64,000 nt of DNA from an uncultured Blautia sp. (GTDB lineage Bacteria; Bacillota; Clostridia; Lachnospirales; Lachnospiraceae), in assembly GCA_900540785.1 (NCBI GenBank), contig UQHF01000006.1, forward strand, positions 58,811 to 122,810. The letters are read 5' to 3'. Shown in pieces: positions 25,803-32,910 of the stretch. Every line of letters begins with the position of its first letter. Positions within the stretch are counted from its first letter, which is position 1. A model generated the notes under the pieces. That model was given only the letters and a program-made list of their open reading frames with translations, did not search any database and was not told where the DNA came from. The position numbers and the translations under genes were made by a program.

Positions 25803-26069
25803 TCAGTCCTCATCAATTACCTGGATTTCCAGGTAGTCGAAGTCTATCTGTTCAATAAAACTGTCCTGATAAAATCTTGCTTTGTCGTGTTTTTTAAAAT
25901 CCTTAATGGTGGAATCCAGCCAGATGGGATTGCCAAGATCCATCTGGTAGCAGATTTCCTCCAGTCCTTGAAAAATCTTATGTGTTCTTGTATCTTCTCT
26001 GTCGTCTTCCACGACAGTGTCCTGGAGAAGGCGGTTGTCCTTCCAGATTTTTCCCCATAAACGAAACAT
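25803..26069 (-). CDS. Small acidic conserved-looking protein
   Basis: This 88-residue protein is not recognised. It is rich in Asp/Glu and aromatic residues (NPIWLDSTIKDF, FIEQIDFDYLEIQ) and has no membrane segment. Support for it as a gene comes from ATGGAGG placed properly before the ATG on the minus strand, from the terminator immediately downstream and from protein-like composition. An overlapping plus-strand frame (25659-26060) has no such support. Its upstream region holds the 36-base repeat array. Confidence 0.6.
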   Translation of the reverse strand: MFRLWGKIWKDNRLLQDTVVEDDREDTRTHKIFQGLEEICYQMDLGNPIWLDSTIKDFKKHDKARFYQDSFIEQIDFDYLEIQVIDED

Positions 26070-26160
26070 AATAATACCTCCATATCAAAACTGCTGCAGA
26101 TGGCAGAAGTGGTCGTATTCTAAGTGATTCCAAGTATAGCGGATTTGGAGGGGAAATGCA

Positions 26161-26290
26161 ATCGTTTATATTACATAGCAGGGGACATGCAAAAGAATTG
26201 TTACTATTACGCGGCAGTGGATATGGAAAAGAATCGCTCATATCACGCAGAAGTAAATATGTAAAAGGATTGCTCATATACCTGCTGCTG
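26161..26290. repeat. 36-bp degenerate tandem repeat, 3.6 copies
   Basis: Units start at 26161, 26197, 26233 and 26269, each exactly 36 bases apart. Conserved parts are AT(C/T)G(T/C)T at the start, a CG/AG-rich middle and ATATG-AAAAGA at the end. There are no unique spacers, so it is not a CRISPR array. It lies upstream of the minus-strand small gene. No gene is visible in 26070-26651. Confidence 0.75.
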
Positions 26291-26300
26291 TGAGATGGAG

Positions 26301-26495
26301 GATTGTTTATAAAAGCCCTTTATGCCCGGAAAATACACAAAAATAATTTGAGATTGTTTATAAATCACATTTTTACTGCTGAAATACACAAATTTCCTTT
26401 GAAAATGTTTATAGAACGTCATTTTTCCTTAAAAAGAAACAAAATGAAAAGGATTTTGTTTATAGATGCTTTATAATACGTCAAAATAAACAATC
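26301..26495. repeat. 51-bp degenerate tandem repeat flanked by inverted ends
   Basis: GTTTATA recurs at 26305, 26356, 26407 and 26458, an exact 51-base period, with A-rich unit ends (ATACACAAA). The array begins with GATTGTTTAT (26301-26310) and ends with its exact reverse complement ATAAACAATC (26486-26495). Confidence 0.75.
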
Positions 26496-26602
26496 GCTGC
26501 CGATAATTTTGCAGCAGGATAATTTTATTTCTGGGAGCGTGACATTTACAGGCAAGTGATAACCTTCCGGGGTAAAAGACCCGTAGAAATTATGAAGATT
26601 CA

Positions 26603-26632
26603 GCCGGGCACAGGAACTGCCTCCTGCCCGGC
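26603..26632 (-). terminator. Hairpin downstream of the URO-D-like gene
   Basis: GCCGGGCA (26603-26610) pairs with TGCCCGGC (26625-26632), with an inner AGGA/TCCT extension. On the minus strand it lies 20 bases past the gene but the T-tail is weak. Confidence 0.5.
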
Positions 26633-26651
26633 GTGAAACTCTCATTGTTTC

Positions 26652-27908
26652 TCACTGCTTCCAGTTATTCTCAATTTCTTCTTTAATTATATCCACATAT
26701 CTCCGTGCTTTGGAGATGTCATGGTTAATGGTATACACATCTCTCTGTGTGATTTCCAGTTTACAGCCCTTTGCTGCATGAAATGTTTTTCTGAGGCTCT
26801 GGCGAAGTCCATCCTCGTCCAGTTCTGTTCCTACGCCAAGGAAGTTTGGTGAGGGCTTGCGATGGAAAATGACGTGTCCGCCCTGAAGACGTTCGCCCAT
26901 AAATTCCTCATCGCACCACGGGGAAATAGAAACCTTGCGAAGGTTCGGAAGCTTGGAAATACACTTATCCCAGATCGGATTCACAGGCTCGCAGCAGCCG
27001 TAGGATAAAAGACCGTACTGGCTGGCGATTTTCTGATAGCATGGGAAAATAAATTCCTCGTACATATCAGGAGAAAGACCAACGGTTTCCTGAGAATCCA
27101 TAAATCCCCAGACGTCTTTTGTGGTAAGCGGACGTTTTTTTGCCTCTTCTTCTCCGGGAAGCTCATGATTATAACACCACGTTCCCTGTCCGAGAGCCTG
27201 TCCTGATACAGTAGGAAGGATCAGATGTTTTTCTTCAAGCATTCTGTAGTAGGCGAGAGTGTCCTCTGCAATGCGGTCCATCATTTCCTTGAAAAGCTCA
27301 GGATAATCATAAATGTTGTACATCATATTTTCCATTTTCATAAAATGAACTACCATTTGGGTCGGAACGCTGTAGAGACAGTCCATCTCAAGCTTTACAG
27401 GAAGAATATCTCCGAAGGTTTCTTCGAGAACTGCTTTTTTCGCAAGAGTAGATTCTATATCTACGCCAAAATCCGTTTTCTGGAGTTTGTGATAATCATC
27501 TTCCAGATCCTCCACAACAGAGAGAAATTCATGTCCCAGAGAGCCTTCTGCGTTATGCTGGTGAACCGGGATATTAAAAAGCGTAAAATGCGTGTCATAT
27601 TGAAGGGCAAAATGATCCGGTGTCACACGGTCATCATCAAAAAGCTCCTGATTCAGGAAATTGGTGTAGAGAGTTGTCTCCACCTCCCGTGCAAATTCTC
27701 CCTCACAGCGAAGTAATTGTGGAAGGATTTCCTGGGAAAAAGTCCACATTTCCAGATGAATCATGGGACGTTCCCCTTTCAGAGAGTTGTGCGCATACCA
27801 TTCCTGAATGCGCTTTAAGTTTTTTTCCTCCTGGGAAAGCGCGTACTGTTTTTTTGCAACCTCTCTTAAAATTTCACGGTCTTTCGGGGAAATAATATAA
27901 GATTTCAT
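26652..27908 (-). CDS. Uroporphyrinogen decarboxylase-like (URO-D superfamily) protein
   Basis: This 418-residue protein resembles URO-D superfamily enzymes of anaerobes, which include cobamide-linked methyltransferases rather than haem enzymes. It has a barrel-like pattern, VSGQALGQGTWCYNHELPG in the middle and YGCCEPVNPIWDKC, where the Cys residues may be metal ligands, and a C-terminal KLEITQRDVYTINHD segment. No haem genes and no corrinoid protein are nearby. GAAAGGAGACAC precedes the ATG on the minus strand. It is divergent from an AraC regulator that probably controls it. The substrate is unknown. Confidence 0.7.
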   Translation of the reverse strand: MKSYIISPKDREILREVAKKQYALSQEEKNLKRIQEWYAHNSLKGERPMIHLEMWTFSQEILPQLLRCEGEFAREVETTLYTNFLNQELFDDDRVTPDHFALQYDTHFTLFNIPVHQHNAEGSLGHEFLSVVEDLEDDYHKLQKTDFGVDIESTLAKKAVLEETFGDILPVKLEMDCLYSVPTQMVVHFMKMENMMYNIYDYPELFKEMMDRIAEDTLAYYRMLEEKHLILPTVSGQALGQGTWCYNHELPGEEEAKKRPLTTKDVWGFMDSQETVGLSPDMYEEFIFPCYQKIASQYGLLSYGCCEPVNPIWDKCISKLPNLRKVSISPWCDEEFMGERLQGGHVIFHRKPSPNFLGVGTELDEDGLRQSLRKTFHAAKGCKLEITQRDVYTINHDISKARRYVDIIKEEIENNWKQ

Positions 27909-27956
27909 AAAAGTGTCTCCTTTCAGAATCGGTGTTTTCGTATCTTTGCTACCTGA

Positions 27957-27962
27957 ATTATA
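27957..27962 (-). promoter_or_regulatory. -10 box of the URO-D-like gene
   Basis: TATAAT on the minus strand, about 50 bases before the ATG, without a good -35 at 17 bases. An activator site upstream (27992-28021) could compensate. Confidence 0.45.
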
Positions 27963-27991
27963 GCGGAGAAAATTAAAAAAGGCATTTGATT

Positions 27992-28021
27992 AAATTGCTC
28001 ACTCGTATCAAAAAATTGCTC
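27992..28021. promoter_or_regulatory. Direct-repeat operator for the AraC regulator
   Basis: AAATTGCTC occurs at 27992-28000 and again at 28013-28021, exactly 21 bases (two helical turns) apart. Relative to the URO-D-like gene's start of transcription this is about -42 to -71, the usual place for an AraC-family activator, and it ends 20 bases from the regulator's own -35. Confidence 0.55.
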
Positions 28022-28041
28022 TTTTTAAAACAGATAACTGC

Positions 28042-28070
28042 TTGACGCTTAAAAATCGTAATTTTATAAT
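28042..28070 (+). promoter_or_regulatory. Sigma-A promoter of the AraC gene
   Basis: TTGACG (28042-28047) and TATAAT (28065-28070) with a 17-base spacer. A nested hairpin (AACTGT/ACAGTT around GCAC-GAA-GTGC) lies in the leader at 28088-28115. Confidence 0.75.
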
Positions 28071-28179
28071 AAAAGATGTCAGAAAGAACTGTGACAGCAC
28101 GAAGTGCAAACAGTTTGACGGGCATATGCTGAATTTATAAAAAAGAAAAAACAGATGAAAATCTGTGGAGAGGAGATAT

Positions 28180-29019
28180 ATGGGAGCAGGCTGCAGAGAT
28201 GGGATTTACGAGTATTCCACCCTGTTTTTTCATACGCCGGAAAAAAATATTCCGGATTTTTTCTATTATCCGCTGTGTGTAGGACATTATTTTTGTATTC
28301 CTCCTTACAGGGTAAACAGAAGCAGATACGACAGTTTTCTTATTCTTTATACAAAAAAGGGGAAAGGAAAAGTCTGCGTAAACGGGGTGACAGAGGAGCT
28401 GTATCCGGGAGATGTGTGCATTCTTGACTGCTACCGTCCTCATGAATATTTTGCAGAGACAGACTGGGAAATTCTCTGGCTTCATTATGATGGAGGAATC
28501 GCAAGAGAATTTTTTGAGCTTCTGACAGACCGTACTTTTTTTAAGCTTTCCCTTGAAAAAACTGAGGAATTTGAACGTGCCTGGGAGAAGATTTACAATC
28601 ATTTTCTTTATCAGGAGGTTTGTCGTGCGGCTTTGATTTTCCATGAAATTTCCGGACTTCTGACCGCTGTTTTAATGGAAAAAGAAGAGAATGCAGGGAA
28701 AAAAAGCCGGGATTTTATAGACGATACGTTACAATATATTAACCGACATCTCACGGAAGATCTGACACTGGAACGCCTTGCAAAAAGAGTATCTTTAAGC
28801 CCCTTTTACTTTTCCAGGCGTTTCAAGCAGGAGACAGGATATACACCGTATCACTATATTTATACATCCCGTATTCATCTTGCCAGATTTTACCTGAAAA
28901 CCTCGGAAGACACGGTAAAAGAAATCGGCTACAGGTGTGGATTTAAAAGCGAGCACAGCTTTTGCACAGCATTTAAAAATGAGATGGGGCAGACTCCCAC
29001 AGAATTTCGGGAGGGGTAA
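28180..29019 (+). CDS. AraC-family transcriptional regulator with cupin sensor domain
   Basis: This 279-residue regulator has an N-terminal AraC_binding cupin (DSFLILYTKKGKGKVCVNG, LYPGDVCILDCYRPHEYFAE, WLHYDG) that would bind a small ligand such as a sugar, and a C-terminal double helix-turn-helix (LERLAKRVSLSPFYFSRRFK and EIGYRCGFKSEHSFCTAFK). The ATG at 28180 follows GAGAGGAG. It is divergent from the URO-D-like gene, and a 21-bp direct repeat in the shared region is its likely site. Confidence 0.9.
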   Translation: MGAGCRDGIYEYSTLFFHTPEKNIPDFFYYPLCVGHYFCIPPYRVNRSRYDSFLILYTKKGKGKVCVNGVTEELYPGDVCILDCYRPHEYFAETDWEILWLHYDGGIAREFFELLTDRTFFKLSLEKTEEFERAWEKIYNHFLYQEVCRAALIFHEISGLLTAVLMEKEENAGKKSRDFIDDTLQYINRHLTEDLTLERLAKRVSLSPFYFSRRFKQETGYTPYHYIYTSRIHLARFYLKTSEDTVKEIGYRCGFKSEHSFCTAFKNEMGQTPTEFREG

Positions 29020-29107
29020 ATGAAAAAACAGTTGGATTTTGTAAGGCTTTTGTGAGAGGAATACGCAGCAACTTTTTATCGTTACAAAAAAAGAGGATTT
29101 GGAGATC

Positions 29108-29776
29108 ATGAGAAAAATAACAATAGATGAAGAGATGAAAAAATTATGGAAGAACAGCGCCCTTGGCTGTATTCAGTGTAAGGTACAGGTGGAGGAAAGT
29201 TCTGAGGAGCTTTTAAAGGAGATTCAGGATTTTTCAGAAGAACTTCAGGAAACAATTCATAACGTGCCGGATATTCCCAAAAGAGAAAAGATTGCAGATA
29301 CAAGAAGTGCATACAGGGCATTTGGAAAAGAACCGAGCCGTTACCGCAGCTCTGCTGAGGCAATGTGCCGCCGCATAGTACAGGGAAAAGGTCTGTATCA
29401 TATTAATAATGTAGTGGACTGTGGCAATCTGTTTTCTATAAAAACAGGGTATTCTCTTGGAATTTATGATGCAGAGAAAGTGGGACAGGAGATTATCTGG
29501 CGTGTTGCTCCGGAGGGAACGTGCTATAAAGGAATTGGAAAGGATAACATTAACGTAGAGTTTCTTCCTGTTCTGGAAGACGGGAACGGTCCATTTGGAA
29601 ATCCTACAAGTGATTCTGTCCGCACTCGCGTGACAGAAGAGACAAGAGAAATACTCGCGGTTGTTTTCTGTTTTTCAGAGAAAACAGGCAGATTTGAAAC
29701 AGATATGGCGGAACTTTTTGAGTTGTTTCAAAAGTACTGTTATGCAGGTGACGGAGATTTGTTTTCAGTAAGGTAA
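29108..29776 (+). CDS. B3/B4 tRNA-binding-domain protein
   Basis: This 222-residue protein is built on the B3/4 domain found in the phenylalanyl-tRNA synthetase beta chain, where it edits or contacts tRNA. Free-standing forms like this are of uncertain function and may act on mischarged tRNA. Typical segments are DTRSAYRAFGKEPSRYRSSAE, LYHINNVVDCGNLFSIKTG and EGNPTS-like GPFGNPTSDSVRTRV. ATG 29108 follows GAGG at a slightly long spacing; the upstream TTG at 29099 is too close to it. Confidence 0.85.
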   Translation: MRKITIDEEMKKLWKNSALGCIQCKVQVEESSEELLKEIQDFSEELQETIHNVPDIPKREKIADTRSAYRAFGKEPSRYRSSAEAMCRRIVQGKGLYHINNVVDCGNLFSIKTGYSLGIYDAEKVGQEIIWRVAPEGTCYKGIGKDNINVEFLPVLEDGNGPFGNPTSDSVRTRVTEETREILAVVFCFSEKTGRFETDMAELFELFQKYCYAGDGDLFSVR

Positions 29777-29792
29777 AGAAAGTTTAAAATAC

Positions 29793-29821
29793 TTGACGTA
29801 CGTATTAATACGTAATAAAAT
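29793..29821 (+). promoter_or_regulatory. hicAB promoter with palindromic operator
   Basis: TTGACG (29793-29798) and TAAAAT (29816-29821) are 17 bases apart. A perfect 14-base palindrome, ACGTATTAATACGT (29800-29813), fills the spacer, where a bound HicB antitoxin would block polymerase. Confidence 0.7.
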
Positions 29822-29852
29822 AAAGCCATGATAGGGAAAGGAGATACATAAG

Positions 29853-30041
29853 ATGTCAATGACATCAAAAGAGATGATAAAGTTTCTGAAGCAGAATGGT
29901 TTTATTGAAATTGGACAGAATGGTTCACATAAAAAACTTGTATGCAAAGAAACTGGAAGAGCAGTTATCGTTCCTTATCACTCCAGAGACCTGAAAAAGG
30001 GAATGGAGAAGGCAATACTCAAACAGGCAGGGCTTTTGTAA
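29853..30041 (+). CDS. hicA: HicA-type mRNA interferase toxin
   Basis: This 62-residue protein matches HicA toxins, which cut mRNA and are held inactive by HicB. It has the dsRBD-like beta-alpha fold with KEMIKFLKQNGFIEIGQNG, the catalytic histidine in GSHKKLV and the end VPYHSRDLKKGMEKAILKQAG. AAAGGAG precedes the ATG. hicB follows after 33 bases. All key residues are present, so the toxin looks intact. Confidence 0.92.
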   Translation: MSMTSKEMIKFLKQNGFIEIGQNGSHKKLVCKETGRAVIVPYHSRDLKKGMEKAILKQAGLL

Positions 30042-30074
30042 GCCCTGTCTACCAAATATTACGGAGGTGTCAAT

Positions 30075-30464
30075 ATGGATAAATTATTTTACCCGGCAAT
30101 TTTCCACAAAGCGGAAGAAGGGGGATTCTGGGTAGAATTCCCGGATATTCCGGAATGTATGACACAAGGGGATGAAATGCAGCAGGCATATGAAATGGCG
30201 GTGGAGGCACTGGGGCTTTCACTTACAACAATGGAGGACGCCGGAGAGGAAATACCGAGAGCTTCTTTACCGGAAGAGATAACGGCAGGAGAGGGTTTTG
30301 TAGTGGTTATTGAATTTGATATGATGGAATATCGTAAGAAGCACTGCTCCAGAGCTGTAAAAAAGACACTTAGCATTCCCGAATGGCTGAATGAAGCCGC
30401 CATTCGCGCAGGTGTGAATTTTTCACAGGTGCTGCAGGAGGCGTTAATCGAAAAAGTAAAATAA
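30075..30464 (+). CDS. hicB: HicB-type antitoxin
   Basis: This 129-residue protein has the degenerate RNase H-like HicB fold (YPAIFHKAEEGGFWVEFPDI, ECMTQGDEMQQAYEMA) and a C-terminal ribbon-helix-helix-type segment (LSIPEWLNEAAIRAGVNFSQ) that binds DNA. It neutralises HicA and probably represses the operon at the palindrome at 29800. GGAGGTGTCAAT precedes the ATG. Confidence 0.92.
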   Translation: MDKLFYPAIFHKAEEGGFWVEFPDIPECMTQGDEMQQAYEMAVEALGLSLTTMEDAGEEIPRASLPEEITAGEGFVVVIEFDMMEYRKKHCSRAVKKTLSIPEWLNEAAIRAGVNFSQVLQEALIEKVK

Positions 30465-30479
30465 AATACGGAATTTCCT

Positions 30480-30508
30480 TTGATTTGAGAAAAAAGATTT
30501 GATATAAT
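30480..30508 (+). promoter_or_regulatory. Sigma-A promoter of the rhomboid gene
   Basis: TTGATT (30480-30485) and TATAAT (30503-30508) with a 17-base spacer, 46 bases before the start codon. Confidence 0.75.
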
Positions 30509-30554
30509 ACGTACAGATTAACAACACGATAATAAAAGGGAGAAGTGGATATTT

Positions 30555-31157
30555 TTGGAAGAGCTGAAAAAAGAGCCGGTTACAGTCGCACTGATCATCA
30601 TAAACATTCTGTTTTTTCTGGCTGTGGACCTGGGAGGAGATTCCCTGAATACTGCAAATATGCTGCAGCATGGCGCTGCGTACACGCCTTTTATTCTGGA
30701 GGGCGGGCAGTATTACCGCCTTTTTACAAGTATGTTTCTTCACTTTGGGATTCAGCATCTCGCCAATAATATGCTTGTTCTTTTTGTATTGGGACAGCGC
30801 ATGGAGCGGGTAATTGGAGGCTGGAAATTCCTTGTTCTTTATCTTGCAGGAGGCATAGGCGGAAATGTTGTTTCTCTGTATATGGATACAGTGACACAGG
30901 AATACGCAGTTTCCGCCGGTGCATCCGGAGCTGTATTTGCGGTAATGGGAGCCATGATATACGTTGTTTTACGCAGAAAAGGCCGGGTGGAAGATCTGAC
31001 TGTAAAACAGATTGTATTCATGACTGTTGTTGCTGTTCTTCTGGGACTTACTGACAGCGGTGTGGATAATGCGGCTCATATCGGGGGAATGGTCTGTGGA
31101 TTTCTGGTAAGTATTTTATTGTATCATCCGAGAAAAATCCGAAAAGTAGAGCCGTGA
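30555..31157 (+). CDS. Rhomboid-family intramembrane serine protease
   Basis: This 200-residue protein has six predicted membrane helices and the rhomboid core: HFGIQHLANNMLVLFVLG in the second helix with the conserved HxxxN, the catalytic serine in GASGAVFAVMG and the catalytic histidine in AHIGGMVCGF. It would cut membrane proteins within the bilayer. The start is a TTG at 30555 after GGGAGAAG; no ATG lies near enough. Its last 34 bases overlap the end of the convergent kinase gene. Confidence 0.92.
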   Translation: MEELKKEPVTVALIIINILFFLAVDLGGDSLNTANMLQHGAAYTPFILEGGQYYRLFTSMFLHFGIQHLANNMLVLFVLGQRMERVIGGWKFLVLYLAGGIGGNVVSLYMDTVTQEYAVSAGASGAVFAVMGAMIYVVLRRKGRVEDLTVKQIVFMTVVAVLLGLTDSGVDNAAHIGGMVCGFLVSILLYHPRKIRKVEP

Positions 31158-31798
31158 CCGGGCTGACTTTCTGTTTCAATATGTCCGTTATGAGCTTCAA
31201 TGATCTGTCTTGTGACAGCAAGTCCAAGCCCGGTGCCGTTTTTCTTTAAAGTGACAAAGGGATTAAAAATATTACTTTTTTCACTGGGAGGAATTCCGCA
31301 TCCGTTATCTGAAACGGAAATGCAGATTCCATCTTCCCAGGGTTCTGCTCTCAGAAGGATTTTCCCATCAGGGCGGGAAATGGATTCCTGAGCGTTCCGA
31401 AGAAGATTTAAAAGCGCCTGCCGTATTTTTGTCCGATCAATGGCGAGTTCAGGCAGAAGCGGAGAAAAATCAGTTTCTAAATGGATATTCAGGTAATCGA
31501 GAGTAGGACGTACGGAGGACAGGATATTTTCCAGATATAATTTTATGTCAGTTGGTTTTGGGGAAATTCGTCCTGCGTTATTGTAGCTGGAAAGTTCATT
31601 TAACAGTTCTTTTATATAATCAAGATTATCCATAATATCGTCCCAGTTTTCATAATCTGTTACATCCGGATGAGCGCTTGCCATCATTTGAAGGGAGCTG
31701 CTTATGAGAGATACAGGATTTCGGATTTCGTGAGAAAATTTCGACAGGGTAAACTGAAATTCTTCTCGTATCTGTTCTGCTGTGTCATTTATTTTCAT
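31124..31798 (-). CDS. Soluble sensorless histidine kinase
   Basis: This 224-residue protein contains only a kinase core: HisKA with the acceptor motif FSHEIRNPVSLISSS near residue 23 and HATPase with LNLLRNAQESI, SDNGCGIPPSEK and GTGLGLAVTRQII. There is no membrane helix or sensor domain, much like the catalytic part of sporulation kinases (KinA/KinB class). It has no adjacent response regulator, so it may feed a phosphorelay such as Spo0F/Spo0A or take its signal from another protein. AGGTGATG precedes the ATG on the minus strand. It overlaps the rhomboid gene tail-to-tail. Confidence 0.88.
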   Translation of the reverse strand: MKINDTAEQIREEFQFTLSKFSHEIRNPVSLISSSLQMMASAHPDVTDYENWDDIMDNLDYIKELLNELSSYNNAGRISPKPTDIKLYLENILSSVRPTLDYLNIHLETDFSPLLPELAIDRTKIRQALLNLLRNAQESISRPDGKILLRAEPWEDGICISVSDNGCGIPPSEKSNIFNPFVTLKKNGTGLGLAVTRQIIEAHNGHIETESQPGHGSTFRIFLG

Positions 31799-31913
31799 TA
31801 GTCATCACCTCGAAAAAAGTGTAGCATTCTGGTATGTAATTATCAATGAAATTCGTGTTGAAAAATTCGCAGAATTGCGACAAAAAAGTATAAATAAGAG
31901 AAGGAGAGAAAAA

Positions 31914-32324
31914 ATGGAAGGTTGTATTTTTTGTAAAATTGCAAATGGAGAGATTCCCGCAGCAACTTTGTGGGAAGATGAGGATTTCAGAGTAATTCTT
32001 GACCTTGGTCCTGCCAGTAAAGGTCATGCCCTGATTCTTCCGAAGACTCATGCAGCCAATATTTATGAGTTATCTGACGAGCTTGCAGGAAAGGCAATGA
32101 TTCTTGCAAAGAAAATGGCAGGGGCAATGACAGAGGCTCTGCAGTGCGATGGTTTTAATATTGTGCAAAATAACGGAGAACCGGCAGGACAGACCGTATT
32201 TCACTTCCATATGCATCTGATTCCACGATATAAAGGAGACAATGCAGGAATTACGTGGACGCCTGGAGAACTGTCTGAAAAAGATCGAGATGAAATTTTA
32301 GAAAAAGTAAAAGCCTGTCTGTAA
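31914..32324 (+). CDS. HIT-family (HINT-like) nucleotide hydrolase
   Basis: This 136-residue protein has the histidine triad HFHMHLIP and an N-terminal CIFCKI zinc half-site, as in HINT and bacterial Hit proteins, which hydrolyse nucleoside phosphoramidates or dinucleotides. The start at 31914 follows AAGGAGAG; the longer frame from 31782 crosses the divergent kinase start. Ten to thirty bases downstream the sigma-factor gene begins, so the two may be co-transcribed. Confidence 0.93.
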   Translation: MEGCIFCKIANGEIPAATLWEDEDFRVILDLGPASKGHALILPKTHAANIYELSDELAGKAMILAKKMAGAMTEALQCDGFNIVQNNGEPAGQTVFHFHMHLIPRYKGDNAGITWTPGELSEKDRDEILEKVKACL

Positions 32325-32351
32325 GGCTTTTCTGTGGGATATGAACAAAAG

Positions 32352-32882
32352 ATGAAACGTGAGGATTTTAGAGAGTTTTATAAAAAATACTTTAGATTCT
32401 CAATAAGTATAGCGAATGAAATTGTAAAGAATATAGATACAGCACAGGATATTGCGCAAGAGGTGTTCTGCAGTCTGTTTCAGCAAAGCAAAAATCTTAA
32501 TCTTAAAAAAGATGAGAAAATGTTATATGGTTTTGTAAAAAGAGCAACGGTAAACAAAGCGCTGGATTATCGGAAATACGGACATATCAAGCGCGAGAGT
32601 ACTGCAGAAGAGGACTTTTTGGAAGATCGGTTGGTAGATGAAGAATGTAATCTGGAAGCGAGAATCCTCCAAATGGAAGAAAAGGAATACGCAAAACTTG
32701 TTTTACAGAGACTTCGCGCAGCAAATCCCATGAATTATGAAATTCTGATAAAAGTAAAATATCTGGACATTTCGCCTGATGAAGTTGCCAGAGAATACGG
32801 ACTGACAAGAAATGGAGTCAATAACCGTATTTTTCGGACAAAACAATGGATAGAGCGGGAAATGTCCAGAATATATGACTAG
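32352..32882 (+). CDS. ECF-type RNA polymerase sigma factor
   Basis: This 176-residue protein has a sigma-70 region 2 (FRFSISIANEIVKNIDTAQDIAQEVFC, written here as two parts: SIANEIVKNIDTAQDIA and QEVFCSLFQQ) and a region 4-like helix-turn-helix (LDISPDEVAREYGLTRNGV). The start is uncertain: ATG 32352 or a GTG at 32334; neither has a strong ribosome site. An anti-sigma-like membrane protein is encoded at 34103, beyond the inverted murG. It is probably an extracytoplasmic-stress type factor with an unknown regulon. Confidence 0.8.
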   Translation: MKREDFREFYKKYFRFSISIANEIVKNIDTAQDIAQEVFCSLFQQSKNLNLKKDEKMLYGFVKRATVNKALDYRKYGHIKRESTAEEDFLEDRLVDEECNLEARILQMEEKEYAKLVLQRLRAANPMNYEILIKVKYLDISPDEVAREYGLTRNGVNNRIFRTKQWIEREMSRIYD

Positions 32883-32910
32883 TACAAGGAATGTAAACTA
32901 ACTGCTATAT

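Noticed and set aside
25659..26060. 133-codon plus-strand frame
   Set aside because: It is antisense to the small minus-strand gene, spans a bidirectional terminator and lacks a ribosome site.
25978..26277. Minus-strand protein with 12-residue repeats
   Set aside because: The frame exists because the 36-base repeat is a multiple of three. It has no ribosome site and overlaps the supported small gene in another frame.
26161..26495. CRISPR array
   Set aside because: Units of 36 and 51 bases follow each other directly, with degenerate rather than identical repeats and no unique spacers; no cas genes are present.
28088..28115. Riboswitch in the AraC leader
   Set aside because: Only one small nested hairpin is present; it is more like a fragment of a dispersed repeat than a known riboswitch class.
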